Source: VRUE01 sp044867645 (GTDB lineage: Bacteria > Actinomycetota > Thermoleophilia > Solirubrobacterales > 70-9). From it: a stretch of DNA of 64,000 nt. The notes beneath the pieces were generated by a model that was not told the origin of the DNA, searched no databases, and saw only the letters and a program-made list of their open reading frames with translations. Positions 30,679-39,900 of this stretch are shown one piece after another (positions within the stretch are counted from its first letter, which is position 1; the number at the start of each line of letters is the position of its first letter). The stretch is from assembly GCA_044867645.1 (NCBI GenBank), contig JBIOVI010000041.1:124001-188000 (forward strand), written 5' to 3'. The position numbers were made by a program, and so were the translations under genes.

Positions 30679-32094
30679 ATGAGCACCGCAGGAGACCACC
30701 TCGAGCGCCTCAGCTCAACCGACGCCTCGTTCCTTACCAACGAGACCTCGTCGAGTCACATGCACATCGGCGGCATCCTGATCTTCGAGGGACCGCCACC
30801 GCGCTACGTCGACCTGGTCGAGCACGTGAGGGGCAAGCTGGACCAGGTCCCCCGCTTTCGCCAGCGACTCGTCGTGCCGCCGCTGGAGGCCGGGCGGCCG
30901 CTCTGGGCGGACGACGTCAACTTCAACCTCAGCTACCACATCCGCCACACGGCGCTGCCCGAGCCAGGCGGCGAGGCGCAACTGAAGCGGCTCGCCGCCC
31001 GCGTCTTCTCGCAGCAGCTCGACCGCTCCAAGCCGCTCTGGGAGATGTGGCTGGTGCAGGGCCTGGAGCGCGACCGCTTCGCGCTGCTGACGAAGACCCA
31101 CCACGCGGCGGTCGACGGGATCGCCGGCGTGGACATCGGGACCGTGCTCTTCGACCTTGAGCCGATCCCGGAGCCGGCCCCGGTCGAGGACGGCTGGCAG
31201 CCCCAGGCGGCGCCGACGACGAGGCAGCTGATCGCGCGCGGTGCCAGCGACATGGCGGCGGCGCCGGTGAAGCTGGCGGAGCGAGCGGCGGACGCGGTGC
31301 GACACCCCGAGAGCGCGGCGCGACGGATGGTCGAGGCGATGGAGGGCGTCGGCGAGGTCGTCGGAGCGTTTGCGGACCCGGCGCCCGACGTGCCGCTCAA
31401 CCGCGAGATCGGCCCCCACCGGCGCTTCACCTGGGCGCGCTCAGAGCTGGCAACCTTCAAACGGATCAAGGACGCCTTGGGCGGGACGGTCAATGATGTC
31501 GTCCTGGCTGTGGTGACGGGCGCGCTGCGCAAATGGCTGCACACGCGCGGCATTCGCACCGAGGGGCTGGAGTTGCGCGCCCTCGTGCCGGTCTCGATCC
31601 GTACCGCCGACGAGCGCGGCGAGCTGGGCAACAAACTCGCCGCGATGCGGGGGCCACTGCCGGTCTATGTCGAGGACCCAGCGCGACGCTTGCGAGTGGT
31701 CAGCGAGCAGATGGCGGGGGTGAAGCGCTCCAAGCAGGCGCTCGGCGCCGAAGTAATCTCGCGCTTCAACGATTTCGCCCCGCCCACCCTCCTCGCCCAG
31801 GCGGCAAGGATCAACTTCTCCACCCGGCTCTTCAACCTGATCGTCACCAACGTACCCGGGCCGCAGATGCCCCTCTACGTGCTGGGGCGCCAGCTCGAAG
31901 AGGTCTTCCCGGTCGCCTTCCTGCCCCAGAACCACGCGCTTGCGGTGGCGATCATGAGCTACAACGGCCGCGTCTGCTTCGGCCTGCTCGCCGACTACGA
32001 CTCGATGGAAGACGTCGAAACGATCGTCGCCGGCATCGACGAGTCGCTCGAAGAGCTGGAGCAGGTCGCCGCGGCAACCGGCACGCCGGCCTGA
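30679..32094 (+). CDS. Wax ester synthase/diacylglycerol acyltransferase (WS/DGAT)
   Basis: A 471-aa acyl-CoA-dependent acyltransferase. The catalytic HHAAVDG (141-147) is the HHxxxDG motif, with the family phrases LSSTDASFL near the N-terminus, GGTVNDVVLAVVTGALR in the middle, and NVPGPQMPLYVLGRQLEEVFPV toward the end. It makes triacylglycerol or wax esters at the membrane face, typical for lipid-storing actinobacteria. Length is standard. The promoter appears leaderless. The next gene, fxsA, begins three bases after the stop. Confidence 0.95.
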   Translation: MSTAGDHLERLSSTDASFLTNETSSSHMHIGGILIFEGPPPRYVDLVEHVRGKLDQVPRFRQRLVVPPLEAGRPLWADDVNFNLSYHIRHTALPEPGGEAQLKRLAARVFSQQLDRSKPLWEMWLVQGLERDRFALLTKTHHAAVDGIAGVDIGTVLFDLEPIPEPAPVEDGWQPQAAPTTRQLIARGASDMAAAPVKLAERAADAVRHPESAARRMVEAMEGVGEVVGAFADPAPDVPLNREIGPHRRFTWARSELATFKRIKDALGGTVNDVVLAVVTGALRKWLHTRGIRTEGLELRALVPVSIRTADERGELGNKLAAMRGPLPVYVEDPARRLRVVSEQMAGVKRSKQALGAEVISRFNDFAPPTLLAQAARINFSTRLFNLIVTNVPGPQMPLYVLGRQLEEVFPVAFLPQNHALAVAIMSYNGRVCFGLLADYDSMEDVETIVAGIDESLEELEQVAAATGTPA

Positions 32095-32097
32095 GCC

Positions 32098-32574
32098 GTG
32101 GGCCTGCTCGTAGTCCTCTTCATCGTCGTTCCGATCGTCGAGCTGTACGTGATCGTCCAGGTCGGTCAGCTGATCGGTGTGTGGCCGACCCTGGGGCTGC
32201 TCCTGGCCGACGCACTGCTCGGTGCCCTGCTGTTGCGCCACCAGGGCCGCGGCGCCTGGCGCCGCTTCAACCAGGCGCTCGCCGAGCGCCGCTTCCCTGG
32301 CCGCGAGGTCGCCGACGGCCTGATGATCGCGATCGGCGGCACGCTGTTGCTGACCCCGGGCTTCGTCACCGACATCTTCGGCTTCCTCCTGCTGATCCCG
32401 CCAACGCGGGCGATCGCCCGGCGGCTGCTGCGGTCCTATGCCGGTCGCCGCTTTGTCGTCATGAGCGTCGGCGGGGCCGACGGGCACGGTCGCGACGATC
32501 CCGCCGTCCGCCCGTACGACTTCGACTCAACCGCTGAGGAGATCGACCCGGACGACCCCCAGCTGCCGCGCTAA
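32098..32574 (+). CDS. fxsA: FxsA-family membrane protein
   Basis: A 158-aa FxsA family protein: two to three membrane helices (LLVVLFIVVPIVELYVIVQV, then TLGLLLADALLGALLL, and LLLTPGFVTDIFGFLLLIPP), the family signature LTPGF-x-TD-x-x-G, and an acidic cytoplasmic tail. FxsA is known in E. coli for affecting phage F exclusion when overproduced; its general role is unclear. It starts at GTG 32098, three bases after the WS/DGAT gene, so the two are cotranscribed. Confidence 0.88.
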   Translation: MGLLVVLFIVVPIVELYVIVQVGQLIGVWPTLGLLLADALLGALLLRHQGRGAWRRFNQALAERRFPGREVADGLMIAIGGTLLLTPGFVTDIFGFLLLIPPTRAIARRLLRSYAGRRFVVMSVGGADGHGRDDPAVRPYDFDSTAEEIDPDDPQLPR

Positions 32575-32731
32575 CCCGCGGCTCGGCGTGTCCCTTCGGC
32601 TCGGCGCGGCACCACGGTTGCGCCGACTGCCCGTAAAGATCAGTGAGTCTATTTATATTTCATATCATTTGCGCATTATGTATAGATTGAGCGCTTAGCT
32701 GGTAGGTCTGTCATCTACTAAAGGGGCGCCC
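32575..32731 (+). promoter_or_regulatory. AT-rich spacer and promoter region before the phosphoesterase
   Basis: No gene is seen. Bases 32640-32695 are unusually AT-rich (TATTTATATTTCATATC and ATTATGTATAGATTG) and probably contain the promoter. AAGGGG before ATG 32732 could serve as ribosome site. Confidence 0.4.
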
Positions 32732-33808
32732 ATGGATCGCGCAATCGGTATGAGCAGCAGTGTCACCGCCGCTGAGCAGCTACAGAGACACCACCCTGAG
32801 GAAGATCCGCAGCCGTTACCCGATGGCTCGCCGGGACGCGCCGAGCCCGCCGACGTAGGAATCGCGGACTCAGACGAGGTCTCCTTCTTCGTAATCGGCG
32901 ACCACGGCGGGGTGAAAGCTCCGGGTCCGCAGAACGCGGTGTCCTATGCGATGCAGAAAGCGCCCGCGCCCGATCCCGCTTTCGTCTACTCAGTCGGCGA
33001 CATCGTCTACTTCTACGGAGAAGAAGAGGAATATCCGCATCAGTTCTACGAGCCTTACGCCCATGTGGATGCTCCGATTGTGGCGACCTGCGGCAATCAC
33101 GACGGCGCCCAGCCGAGCGCGCATTCCACGCCCCCGCCACCGCCTCGGCCACCGCTTGCGGCCTTCATGGCGAACTTCTGCGACAAAACGCCTTCGATCC
33201 CCGCGGTCGACCCGCACCTCGAGTTCGGTCGCTATACCCAAACCCAGCCCTACTGCGACTGGACCCTGGTGCTGAAATCCGTGACTATCGTCGGCCTTTA
33301 CAGCAATGTCCCTTCCGGGGGATACCTATACAAATCGCAGACCGATTGGCTTACGAACGAGCTGAAGGAGACGCGGCACGACAAGCCTCTGATCGTCGCC
33401 CTTCACCATCCTCCCTACAGCGTCGATTCCCATCATGGCGGCAGCAAACGCATGGGCAAAGCGCTTGACGAAGCGTTCAAAGACTCGGGTCGCGCCCCAG
33501 ACATGGTCCTGTCCGGCCACATCCATGACTATCAGCGCTTCTCGCGGGTCTTCAACGGTAAGAAGATTGCCTATGTGGTCATCGGAAACTCCGGTTACCA
33601 CAACCTGCATCTGATTGCGAAAGACGCGAAACCAGACGAGGAGATCGCCGATGGCGTCACCTTCAAGTACGGGGACGCGACGGAATACGGCTTCCTGCGC
33701 CTCACGGTCTCCGGCGGGAAAATTTCCGGCGAGTACACCGGGGTTCGCACCGGCACGATGCCCGACGGTTCCGATGCCACCGTGACCCCGGCTAAAGACA
33801 CCTTCTGA
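32732..33808 (+). CDS. Calcineurin-like metallophosphoesterase
   Basis: A 358-aa metallophosphoesterase with the full metal-site set: GDHG (56-59), SVGDIVYF (Asp90), GNHD (121-124), HH (225-226) and GHIH (262-265). An acidic, disordered N-terminus of about 48 residues precedes the fold, and a proline run follows GNHD. There is no signal peptide. It resembles purple-acid-phosphatase-like and nucleotide phosphoesterases, but the substrate is not predictable. Its GC content is lower than that of its neighbours, as for the secreted gene at 28944. Confidence 0.88.
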   Translation: MDRAIGMSSSVTAAEQLQRHHPEEDPQPLPDGSPGRAEPADVGIADSDEVSFFVIGDHGGVKAPGPQNAVSYAMQKAPAPDPAFVYSVGDIVYFYGEEEEYPHQFYEPYAHVDAPIVATCGNHDGAQPSAHSTPPPPPRPPLAAFMANFCDKTPSIPAVDPHLEFGRYTQTQPYCDWTLVLKSVTIVGLYSNVPSGGYLYKSQTDWLTNELKETRHDKPLIVALHHPPYSVDSHHGGSKRMGKALDEAFKDSGRAPDMVLSGHIHDYQRFSRVFNGKKIAYVVIGNSGYHNLHLIAKDAKPDEEIADGVTFKYGDATEYGFLRLTVSGGKISGEYTGVRTGTMPDGSDATVTPAKDTF

Positions 33809-33829
33809 GCGAGAAGCTCGGAGCTACAG

Positions 33830-34216
33830 CTAGAAGTCGCGGTGGTGCAGCTCGAATTCAGTGGTATCGAGCGGGCCATAGGGGTTGAGAGGCCGGTCGA
33901 GGACACACTCCTCATAGACGCTTTCAGAAACTTTGACGGAGACGGGCTGGGGTCGCCAACCACGGTCGCGGCGGGCGATCTCGATGTCTCGCCCGGCGGC
34001 TTGCAGTCGCTCCAATTCCACCCGAAAGCCGGGGTCGGGCTCTTCGATCTTGATCGTGGTGGGCCCTTGCGTCGAGAGGTCCTTGTATCCGACGGCGTGC
34101 TGGCCAGGTAGCGGCACCACTGCCGCCCGGGGCTGGAAGCGCGAAATGATCACCGCCGCCTCAGCGATTCGCTCGCCATCTCGAAAGATCTCGGCGTTGT
34201 GCTGGCGATCCTGCAT
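33830..34216 (-). CDS. Conserved-looking hypothetical protein
   Basis: A 128-aa soluble protein with no recognised family. It opens MQDRQHNAEIFRDGERIAEA, has a TTIKIEEPDPGFRVELERLQ beta-helix stretch, and ends LDTTEFELHHRDF. No signal peptide, cysteine motif or membrane segment. TACACT lies eight bases before the ATG, close to the leaderless spacing used by neighbours. Convergent with the phosphoesterase. Confidence 0.6.
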   Translation of the reverse strand: MQDRQHNAEIFRDGERIAEAAVIISRFQPRAAVVPLPGQHAVGYKDLSTQGPTTIKIEEPDPGFRVELERLQAAGRDIEIARRDRGWRPQPVSVKVSESVYEECVLDRPLNPYGPLDTTEFELHHRDF

Positions 34217-34264
34217 CTCGATCCAGTGTAGGCAGCCCTGCGGCGGGGCCGCAAGGGGCCCTGC

Positions 34265-34582
34265 CTAGAATCCGAGCGCGAACTTGGCGTCCTCGGACAT
34301 CATCTCCGGGGACCAGGGGGGGTCGAAGATCATCTTCGGGTGGACCGCCTTGACTCCGGGGAGGTCGCCGACGAACTCTTTCATCTGCTCGGAGACCTGG
34401 GGGCCGATCGGGCAGGCCGGGGTGGTCAGCGTGAAGGTCACGTAGACGTCCTCTTTCTCGATCTCGACGTCGTAGACGAGGCCTAGGGAGACGAAGTCGA
34501 GGCCCAGCTCGGGGTCGATCACCTCCTCGAGCGCCTCCAGCACGTCGTCTTCGGTCAGCACGTCGGTTTGATTCTCAGCCAT
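34265..34582 (-). CDS. MIP18/DUF59-family Fe-S protein (SufT-like)
   Basis: A 105-aa MIP18 family protein. Core motifs are EALEEVIDPELGLDFVSLGLVYDVEI and the cysteine-bearing TTPACPIGPQVSEQMKEF. Family members (SufT/PaaD-like) help maturation of Fe-S proteins; in many actinobacteria the gene is the last of the suf operon, whereas here it stands about 9 kb from sufD. The ATG at 34582 is used; the longer frame has no support. TACCAT (34594-34589) is six bases before the ATG, so the mRNA is probably leaderless, as for sufU. Confidence 0.9.
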   Translation of the reverse strand: MAENQTDVLTEDDVLEALEEVIDPELGLDFVSLGLVYDVEIEKEDVYVTFTLTTPACPIGPQVSEQMKEFVGDLPGVKAVHPKMIFDPPWSPEMMSEDAKFALGF

Positions 34583-34601
34583 CGGCCTATGGTACCCGGG
34601 G

Positions 34602-35147
34602 CTATGCGCCGGGTGGCAGCGGCTCGGCCGGAGGTCCTTCGCCGGCCGGCTCCAGCTCGAGCTGCCACCAGCCGACGTCGCGCCATGCACCGTCCTTCCA
34701 TCCAATCCGCCTATAGACGCCGACGGCGACGAAGCCGAGGCTCTCGTGCAGGGCGACGCTGGCCTCGTTGGGCAGGGTGATGCCGGCGCAGGCCACCTGG
34801 AAGCGCTGGCTCCGTAACCGGCTCAGAAGCTCGCGGTACAGCGCACGGCCGTGTCCCCGGCGATGCTCTCCCGCGGCCACGTAGACGGATACCTCGACGG
34901 CCCAGCGGTAAGCGGGCCGCTCCCGGTGAGGGCATGCATAGGCGAATCCGACCACCGCGCCATCGCTCTCGACGACCAACCAGGGATAAGCCTCGGCAAT
35001 GCTGGCGATCCGCTCGGCAAACAGAGCTGTGTCGGGCGGCTCTTCCTCGAACGAGGTGGCCCCTGCTTCGATGTACGGAGCGTAGATCGCGATGCAGGCG
35101 GCGGCATCGCGGTGGGGCTGGGCACTGCGGATGGTCGCCGGTTCCAT
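34602..35147 (-). CDS. Pat-like GNAT N-acetyltransferase
   Basis: A 181-aa GNAT acetyltransferase of the phosphinothricin/methionine-sulfoximine acetyltransferase type: ATIRSAQPHRDAAACIAIYA opening, ATSFEEEPPD (the Pat T-x-FE-x-xPP motif), VEVSVYVAAGEHRRGHGRAL acetyl-CoA loop and NEASVALHESLGFVAVGVYR. It transfers acetyl from acetyl-CoA to an amine, perhaps an amino-acid analogue. Start is uncertain: ATG 35147 or ATG 35159. The latter would overlap the divergent gene at 35158 by two bases. Confidence 0.88.
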   Translation of the reverse strand: MEPATIRSAQPHRDAAACIAIYAPYIEAGATSFEEEPPDTALFAERIASIAEAYPWLVVESDGAVVGFAYACPHRERPAYRWAVEVSVYVAAGEHRRGHGRALYRELLSRLRSQRFQVACAGITLPNEASVALHESLGFVAVGVYRRIGWKDGAWRDVGWWQLELEPAGEGPPAEPLPPGA

Positions 35148-35157
35148 AGGCTTCCGC

Positions 35158-35556
35158 ATGATGAGCGAGGAACCGGACCAAGTGCAGCGACGGTCGATCG
35201 GGATCGTCTTCTCCGACGGGGGGCTGCTGGCGGTGAGCGCGGTTCGCCCGTCCGGCGCGCACGGGCATGGCGACGAGGAGGTGGCTGCCGTGCTCTGCGG
35301 CCCCGACGGCGCGCCGGTAGAGGTCTCCGAGACCATGCTCTCGACCGAGTACGGTCCCGACGGCGTCCAGAGACGGGCCACCCTGGAGCTGTGGACGGAC
35401 GGTGAAGAGGGGCAGCCGCTGCGCGGTGCGGGCACGCTGATCAGCGCCGCGCAGGTGCGCCGGCCGGGCCTGACCGCCGACGTTGCCTTCTTCCGCTGGT
35501 CGGTCGAGGGGCGCGAGGGCCTCGGCCACTACGAGATCGTGCGTGCGGGTGACTGA
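35158..35556 (+). CDS. Hypothetical protein upstream of the HAD hydrolase
   Basis: A 132-aa soluble protein without recognised family (IGIVFSDGGLLAVSAVRPSG; EVAAVLCGPDGAPVEVSETML; FFRWSVEGREGLGHYEIVRAG). Beta-rich, with no signal peptide. TAGGCT (35147-35152) lies five bases before ATG 35158, consistent with a leaderless transcript; ATG 35161 is an alternative. It overlaps the next gene by eight bases, so the two are coupled. Confidence 0.65.
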   Translation: MMSEEPDQVQRRSIGIVFSDGGLLAVSAVRPSGAHGHGDEEVAAVLCGPDGAPVEVSETMLSTEYGPDGVQRRATLELWTDGEEGQPLRGAGTLISAAQVRRPGLTADVAFFRWSVEGREGLGHYEIVRAGD

Positions 35557-36211
35557 AGCATCCCTTGAGATCAAGGCGGTGATCTCGGACTTCGGGGGTG
35601 TGTTGACGACCCCCCTGATCCAGTCCTTCATGGCATTTCAAGACAGGACCGGGATCACCAGCGAAACCCTCGGCAAGGCGATGCAGGCGGCCACCGAGGC
35701 AAACGGCGACAACCCGCTCTTCGAAATGGAGCGGGGCGAGATCTCCGAGGTCGCCTTCCTGGAGACGCTCACCGACAGCCTCGAGCCCCTGCTCGGACAC
35801 CGGCCCGAGATGCACCGTTTCAAAGAGATCTACTTCGAGGCCCTGGATCCGAACCCACCGATGATCGAGCTGATGCGCGAGCTGAAGGCCAGCGGATACC
35901 GAATGGCGATGCTGACCAACAACGTTCGCGAGTGGGAGCCCCTGTGGCGACCGATGCTCCCGGTCGACGAGATATTCGAGACCGTCGTCGATTCGGGTTT
36001 CGTCGGCTGCCGCAAGCCCGAATCGAAGATCTACGCGATGACCCTCGAACGAATCGGCCTGCCACCCGAGGCCTGTCTCTTCGTCGACGACGTGAAGGTC
36101 AACTGCGAAGGCGCGGAGAAGGCCGGCATGACCGCCGTCCATTTCCAGGACAACGAACAGGCGATCGCCGCGGTCCGCGCGACGCTTGAAGGGACGCCCG
36201 AAACCAAGTAA
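35549..36211 (+). CDS. HAD-superfamily hydrolase (subfamily IA-like)
   Basis: About 220 aa. Motif I is VISDFGGVLTTP, where the second acidic residue of D-x-D is Gly, as in the YihX/ACAD10-like branch. Motif II is MLTNNVREW, motif III is CRKPESKIYAMTLERIGLPP and motif IV is CLFVDDVKVNCEGAEKAGM. A helical cap lies between motifs I and II. The start is probably GTG 35549 overlapping the previous stop, or GTG 35543. Phosphatase or dehalogenase-type chemistry is possible; the missing second Asp weakens a simple phosphatase call. Confidence 0.87.
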   Translation: MTEASLEIKAVISDFGGVLTTPLIQSFMAFQDRTGITSETLGKAMQAATEANGDNPLFEMERGEISEVAFLETLTDSLEPLLGHRPEMHRFKEIYFEALDPNPPMIELMRELKASGYRMAMLTNNVREWEPLWRPMLPVDEIFETVVDSGFVGCRKPESKIYAMTLERIGLPPEACLFVDDVKVNCEGAEKAGMTAVHFQDNEQAIAAVRATLEGTPETK

Positions 36212-36260
36212 CTGATTTAAGAGATCAGATTATTTATCCAACCCGAAGGGAGGTGGATAA

Positions 36261-36320
36261 ATGCTGATCAGCAAGGTCGCAAGCACGACCCCTGCGCTAT
36301 CGATAGGCAAGGGCTCCTAG
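36261..36320 (+). CDS. Candidate 19-aa micro-protein
   Basis: MLISKVASTTPALSIGKGS followed by TAG. It is supported only by an exceptionally strong Shine-Dalgarno sequence (AAGGGAGGTG, six bases upstream) lying in a hairpin. The composition, rich in Ser/Thr, with a basic end and one short hydrophobic part, matches no family I know. It could be a leader peptide, but no gene follows on this strand before the terminator hairpin. Confidence 0.35.
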   Translation: MLISKVASTTPALSIGKGS

Positions 36321-36339
36321 CCACGACGTAGTTAGGAGA

Positions 36340-36375
36340 GGGTCGGCGACCTGTCGTTCGGACAGGCGTCGGCCC
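36340..36375. terminator. Long hairpin between convergent genes
   Basis: GGGTCGGCGACCTGTC (36340-36355), five-base loop GTTCG, GACAGGCGTCGGCCC (36361-36375). The stem has G-U pairs and one bulge. No U tract, as is usual for high-GC actinobacteria. It would serve both the HAD operon or mini-ORF and the gene at 36378. Confidence 0.6.
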
Positions 36376-36377
36376 GC

Positions 36378-36833
36378 TTAGTTGTCCGAGCCAGCCCTGT
36401 CCCAGACGTAGAGGTCGACCGCCTCGGCGGCGAGCTCCATCAATCTGGGCGAGGAAAGCAGGCCGAGCACCAGCTCCAACGCGTCGTCCTCGGTGACGCC
36501 GGCATCGACCGCCTCCTCACCGCGAAAGCCCGCGGCCAGCTTCAGCGCCTCGCGGCGGTTCTCGCCGAGCGAGCCGAAAGCGCCCATGAGGAAGTCGCGA
36601 TTGGGGACCGGTTGGCCGATCTCCAGCGAGCCGTGCCAGGCGGCCAGCATCGAGAGGTCATGCTCGTCGAGCTCCAAAAGCGCTTTCGCGTAGTGCACTT
36701 CCAGCTCGCTGTCGGGAATCTCGTCGACCCAGGCGCGAACCGCCTCGCCGAGTAACTGGCGGCGGGCCTCACGGCCGATCGAATCGGCGATCGCGCGGAT
36801 CGCGTCGGCGGGGTCTACGAAGCAGAGGGCCAT
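36378..36833 (-). CDS. Hypothetical helical protein
   Basis: A 151-aa predicted all-helical acidic protein (MALCFVDPADAIRAIADSIG; LEVHYAKALLELDEHDLSML; LVLGLLSSPRLMELAAEAVD). No signal peptide, no metal motif and no recognised family. It lies divergently from the AddB-like gene with 89 bases between, where TAGATT precedes its ATG by 11 bases. The rhythm of leucines suggests a helical repeat or dimer. Confidence 0.6.
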   Translation of the reverse strand: MALCFVDPADAIRAIADSIGREARRQLLGEAVRAWVDEIPDSELEVHYAKALLELDEHDLSMLAAWHGSLEIGQPVPNRDFLMGAFGSLGENRREALKLAAGFRGEEAVDAGVTEDDALELVLGLLSSPRLMELAAEAVDLYVWDRAGSDN

Positions 36834-36922
36834 CGGTTGCGATCAATCTAGAGGGGCCACAAGACGGCAAAGCGAGGGTCGGAGCACGCCGCGGGCGGAC
36901 CTATGCTGGGTCGCTTGCCAAT

Positions 36923-39900
36923 ATGCCGCTGCACCTGATCCACGGACCGCCCAACTCGGGCCGCGCCGGCCTGATCCGCCGGCGCTTCGCCGCTGCGCTG
37001 GACCGCGATCCGGTGCTGATCGTGCCGACGATCGACGACGTCTACAGCTTCGAGCGCGAGCTCTGCGAGGGCGGCGCGGTGCTCGGCGCCGCCGTGATGA
37101 CTTTTGGTGGCCTGTTCCGGACGGTGGCAACCGCCGCCGGCGCGCCGCCGGGGGCCGAGCTGACGCCCGCGCAGCGACTGGGCACGGTTTCGGCGGCGAT
37201 CGCCGCACGGTGCGACGGCCTTGGCCCGCTGCGACGTTCCGCCCTGCGCCCCGGCTTTGCCGTCGCCTTGGAGCGATTGCTCAGCGAGTGCCAGGCAACG
37301 GGGCTGGAGCCCGCCGACCTCGAGGCAGGTGCCGGGAGCCTGGAGAGCTCCGCTTACCTCGGCGACATCGCGACGCTGTTCACCGGCTACGCCGAGCTGC
37401 GCAGCCGCCTCGGTCGAATCGACGCCCACAGCATCGCCATGGAGGCGGTCCGGCTGCTGCGCGACTCGGGGGACCGCTGGTGGCGACGGCCCGTCTTCCT
37501 CTACGGACTGGACGACCTGACCCGCAACCAGCTCGAGCTGATCGAAGCTCTCGCGGCGGCAACCGAGGTGACGGTGGCTCTGCCCTACGAAGAGGGCAAC
37601 ACCGCGCTCGCGGCGCGCTCGTCGCTACTCGAGAGCCTGCGAGCAATCGGGATCGCCTCGGAGACGAAGACCGAGCCGGATCCTGAAAACACCGACTCCC
37701 CCCTTCTCTTCCACCTCGAGCGCAACTTCGGTGCCGTCACGCCAGAAAGGCACGAGCCCGACGGGAGCCTCGCGATCCTGCGAGCCGCCGGGGAGCGTGG
37801 CGAGGCGGAGACGATCGCAGCCGAGGCGGCGAAGCTGATCGCGAAGGGTGTGGATCCAGCCGAGATTGCGATCGTCGTGCGCGATCCCGCTCGGCGCGGA
37901 CCGCTGCTCGCTTCGGTGCTGGAGTCCTACGGCGTGCCGGTCGCACTCGAGGCGACGATCGGCATCGGCGTCACCTCGGTCGGCAGCGGGTTGATCGCTC
38001 TGCTCGAAGCGGGGGTCGGCGGCGGCCGCGCGACCGACCTGCTGCGCTACCTGCGCGCCGCCTCCGGCTTTCCCGGCGGACAGATCGACTCCTTCGAGCG
38101 CGCGATCCGCCGCGGTCGCATACAGAGCGCAACCGCCGCCGCGACCCTCTGGGAGGAGAGATTCGAGAAACCGCTCCCCGACCTCGAGCGCGTGAGAGAG
38201 ACGGCAAGCCGACCGGAGGAGCTGGCAAGGGAGATCGGCCGCATCGCCATATCGATCGCGGCGCGCCCGCTACCGGGGGAAGGCAACGAGGAGGGCCTCC
38301 CTGCTCATCACGCGGAGCTGGAGCGGCTCGCCGCCGCGTCGATCTCCAACGTGCTTACCGAGCGTGCCGAGCTCGATGGCCTGGCACCGGCGCCGGCAGC
38401 CCTGGCCCGGGTGCTTGGGGAGATCGAGGTGCGAGCCTGGAGCGGCCCGGTCGAGGGACGGGTTCGGATCGCCGATCCCTACCGGGTCCGTGCCGCACGC
38501 TTCGATCACGTTTTCGTCGCCAGCCTGCAGGACGGCGAGTTCCCGCGCCGCGACGGGCGCGCTGACCCGTTCCTCGCCGAGCGGCAGCGGGAATCGCTGG
38601 GGTTGCCACCCCGGCGCGATACCGAAGCCGAGGAGCGCTACCTCTTCCACGCCTGCCTCGCGCTCCCCCGCAAACGGCTGTTCCTCTCCTATCGCGACAG
38701 CGACGAGAACGGCACCGCCGAGGCCCGCTCTCCGCTGCTCGACGACGTTCGCCGGCTGCTCGACCCGCCGCCGGGCGGCGAGGAGACGGCGGACCCGGTG
38801 GAGGCGGCCCTCGTACGCGGGCGCGATCTGGCACAGGTCGTCCACCCGGTCGCCGAGGCGCCCTCGGAGACGGAGCTGGCGCGCGCGATAGCCGCGCGGG
38901 GGCCGACAACGGACCCAGCCCCCTTGCTCGCCGGGGCGGGCGCAGGCGACGCAACCGCCGCCCGCGTCGCGGAGCGCCTCGCGGCCGCGCGCGGTGCGGA
39001 GCTCGCCACCAGGGCGCCGGGACCGCTTTCGAATCCAGCCGTGATCGATGCGCTGGCCGCTGTGCCCGCCTACGGCGGCACCACCCTGGAGGGGTTCGAC
39101 CTCTGCTCCTATCGCTGGTTCGTCTCCCACGAGCTCGCTCCTCAGCCGCTCGACCCGGTGCCCGATCCTCTTATCCAGGGTGGCCTCATGCACGCGGTGC
39201 TCGAGCGGCTCTACCGGGAGCGCCCAGGAGGGGATCCCCTCCCCGGTCCCGACTCGGTCGGTGCCTGGATCGAGCGCGGCAGGGAGCTGGTCGGCGAGAT
39301 CGCAACCGAGCGCGAGATGGGAAGGCACCCAGCCGAGCGAGCGATCGTGCGCCGCGTCGAGGGCCTGCTGGCACGGTTCCTGGGCGAGGAGTCCCGCCGC
39401 GAAGCAGGAGGCTTCGAGCCCTGGCTTCTGGAGGCCGGCTTCGGCGAGGAGGAAGGGAATGAGCGGCCGGTTCTCAAAATCGGCGACTGGGGCCTGCACG
39501 GCGCAATCGACAGGGTCGATCGGGCGCCTGACGGGCGAGCCCTGGTGCTCGACTACAAGCTCTCGGGCAGGGTCACGCCGCGCGAGAGGCTGGAGGAGGA
39601 AGCGAAGCTCCAGCTTCAGCTCTACATGATCGCGGTGGCCGAGCACTGGGGCTCGGAGGCGGTCGGCGGCCTCTACCACCCGCTACGTGGGACCTCGGAG
39701 CGGAGGCCTCGGGGGGCCGTCCTCGAGGAGGCGAGCGATCGGCTCGCGTCCTACCGGCTCTCCCGTACGGATCTGATCGATCGGGGCGAGCTCGAGGATC
39801 TGCTGATGGATGCGCGGCGGCGGGCGGGCGAGATCGTCGCACGGATGCGACGCGGCGAGATCCGCCGCGACCCGGGCCCGCGGGCGGGCCTGCGCGGCCA

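Larger units (their letters stand above)
36212..36377 (+). other. Structured intergenic region with a 19-codon mini-ORF
   Basis: The gap holds three elements. First, a hairpin CTGAT...ATCAG near 36214-36230. Second, a 10-bp stem with one bulge formed by TTTATCCAACC and GGTGGATAAA that buries a near-perfect ribosome site (AAGGGAGGTG) and touches the ATG of a mini-ORF at 36261-36320 (MLISKVASTTPALSIGKGS). Third, a long hairpin at 36340-36375 (GTCGGCGACCTGTC / GACAGGCGTCGGCC) just before the convergent stop at 36378, probably a terminator. A regulated micro-peptide or small RNA is possible. Confidence 0.45.

Noticed and set aside
38270..39679. 469-aa open frame on the minus strand
   Set aside because: Antisense to the AddB-like gene, which carries nuclease and Fe-S motifs.
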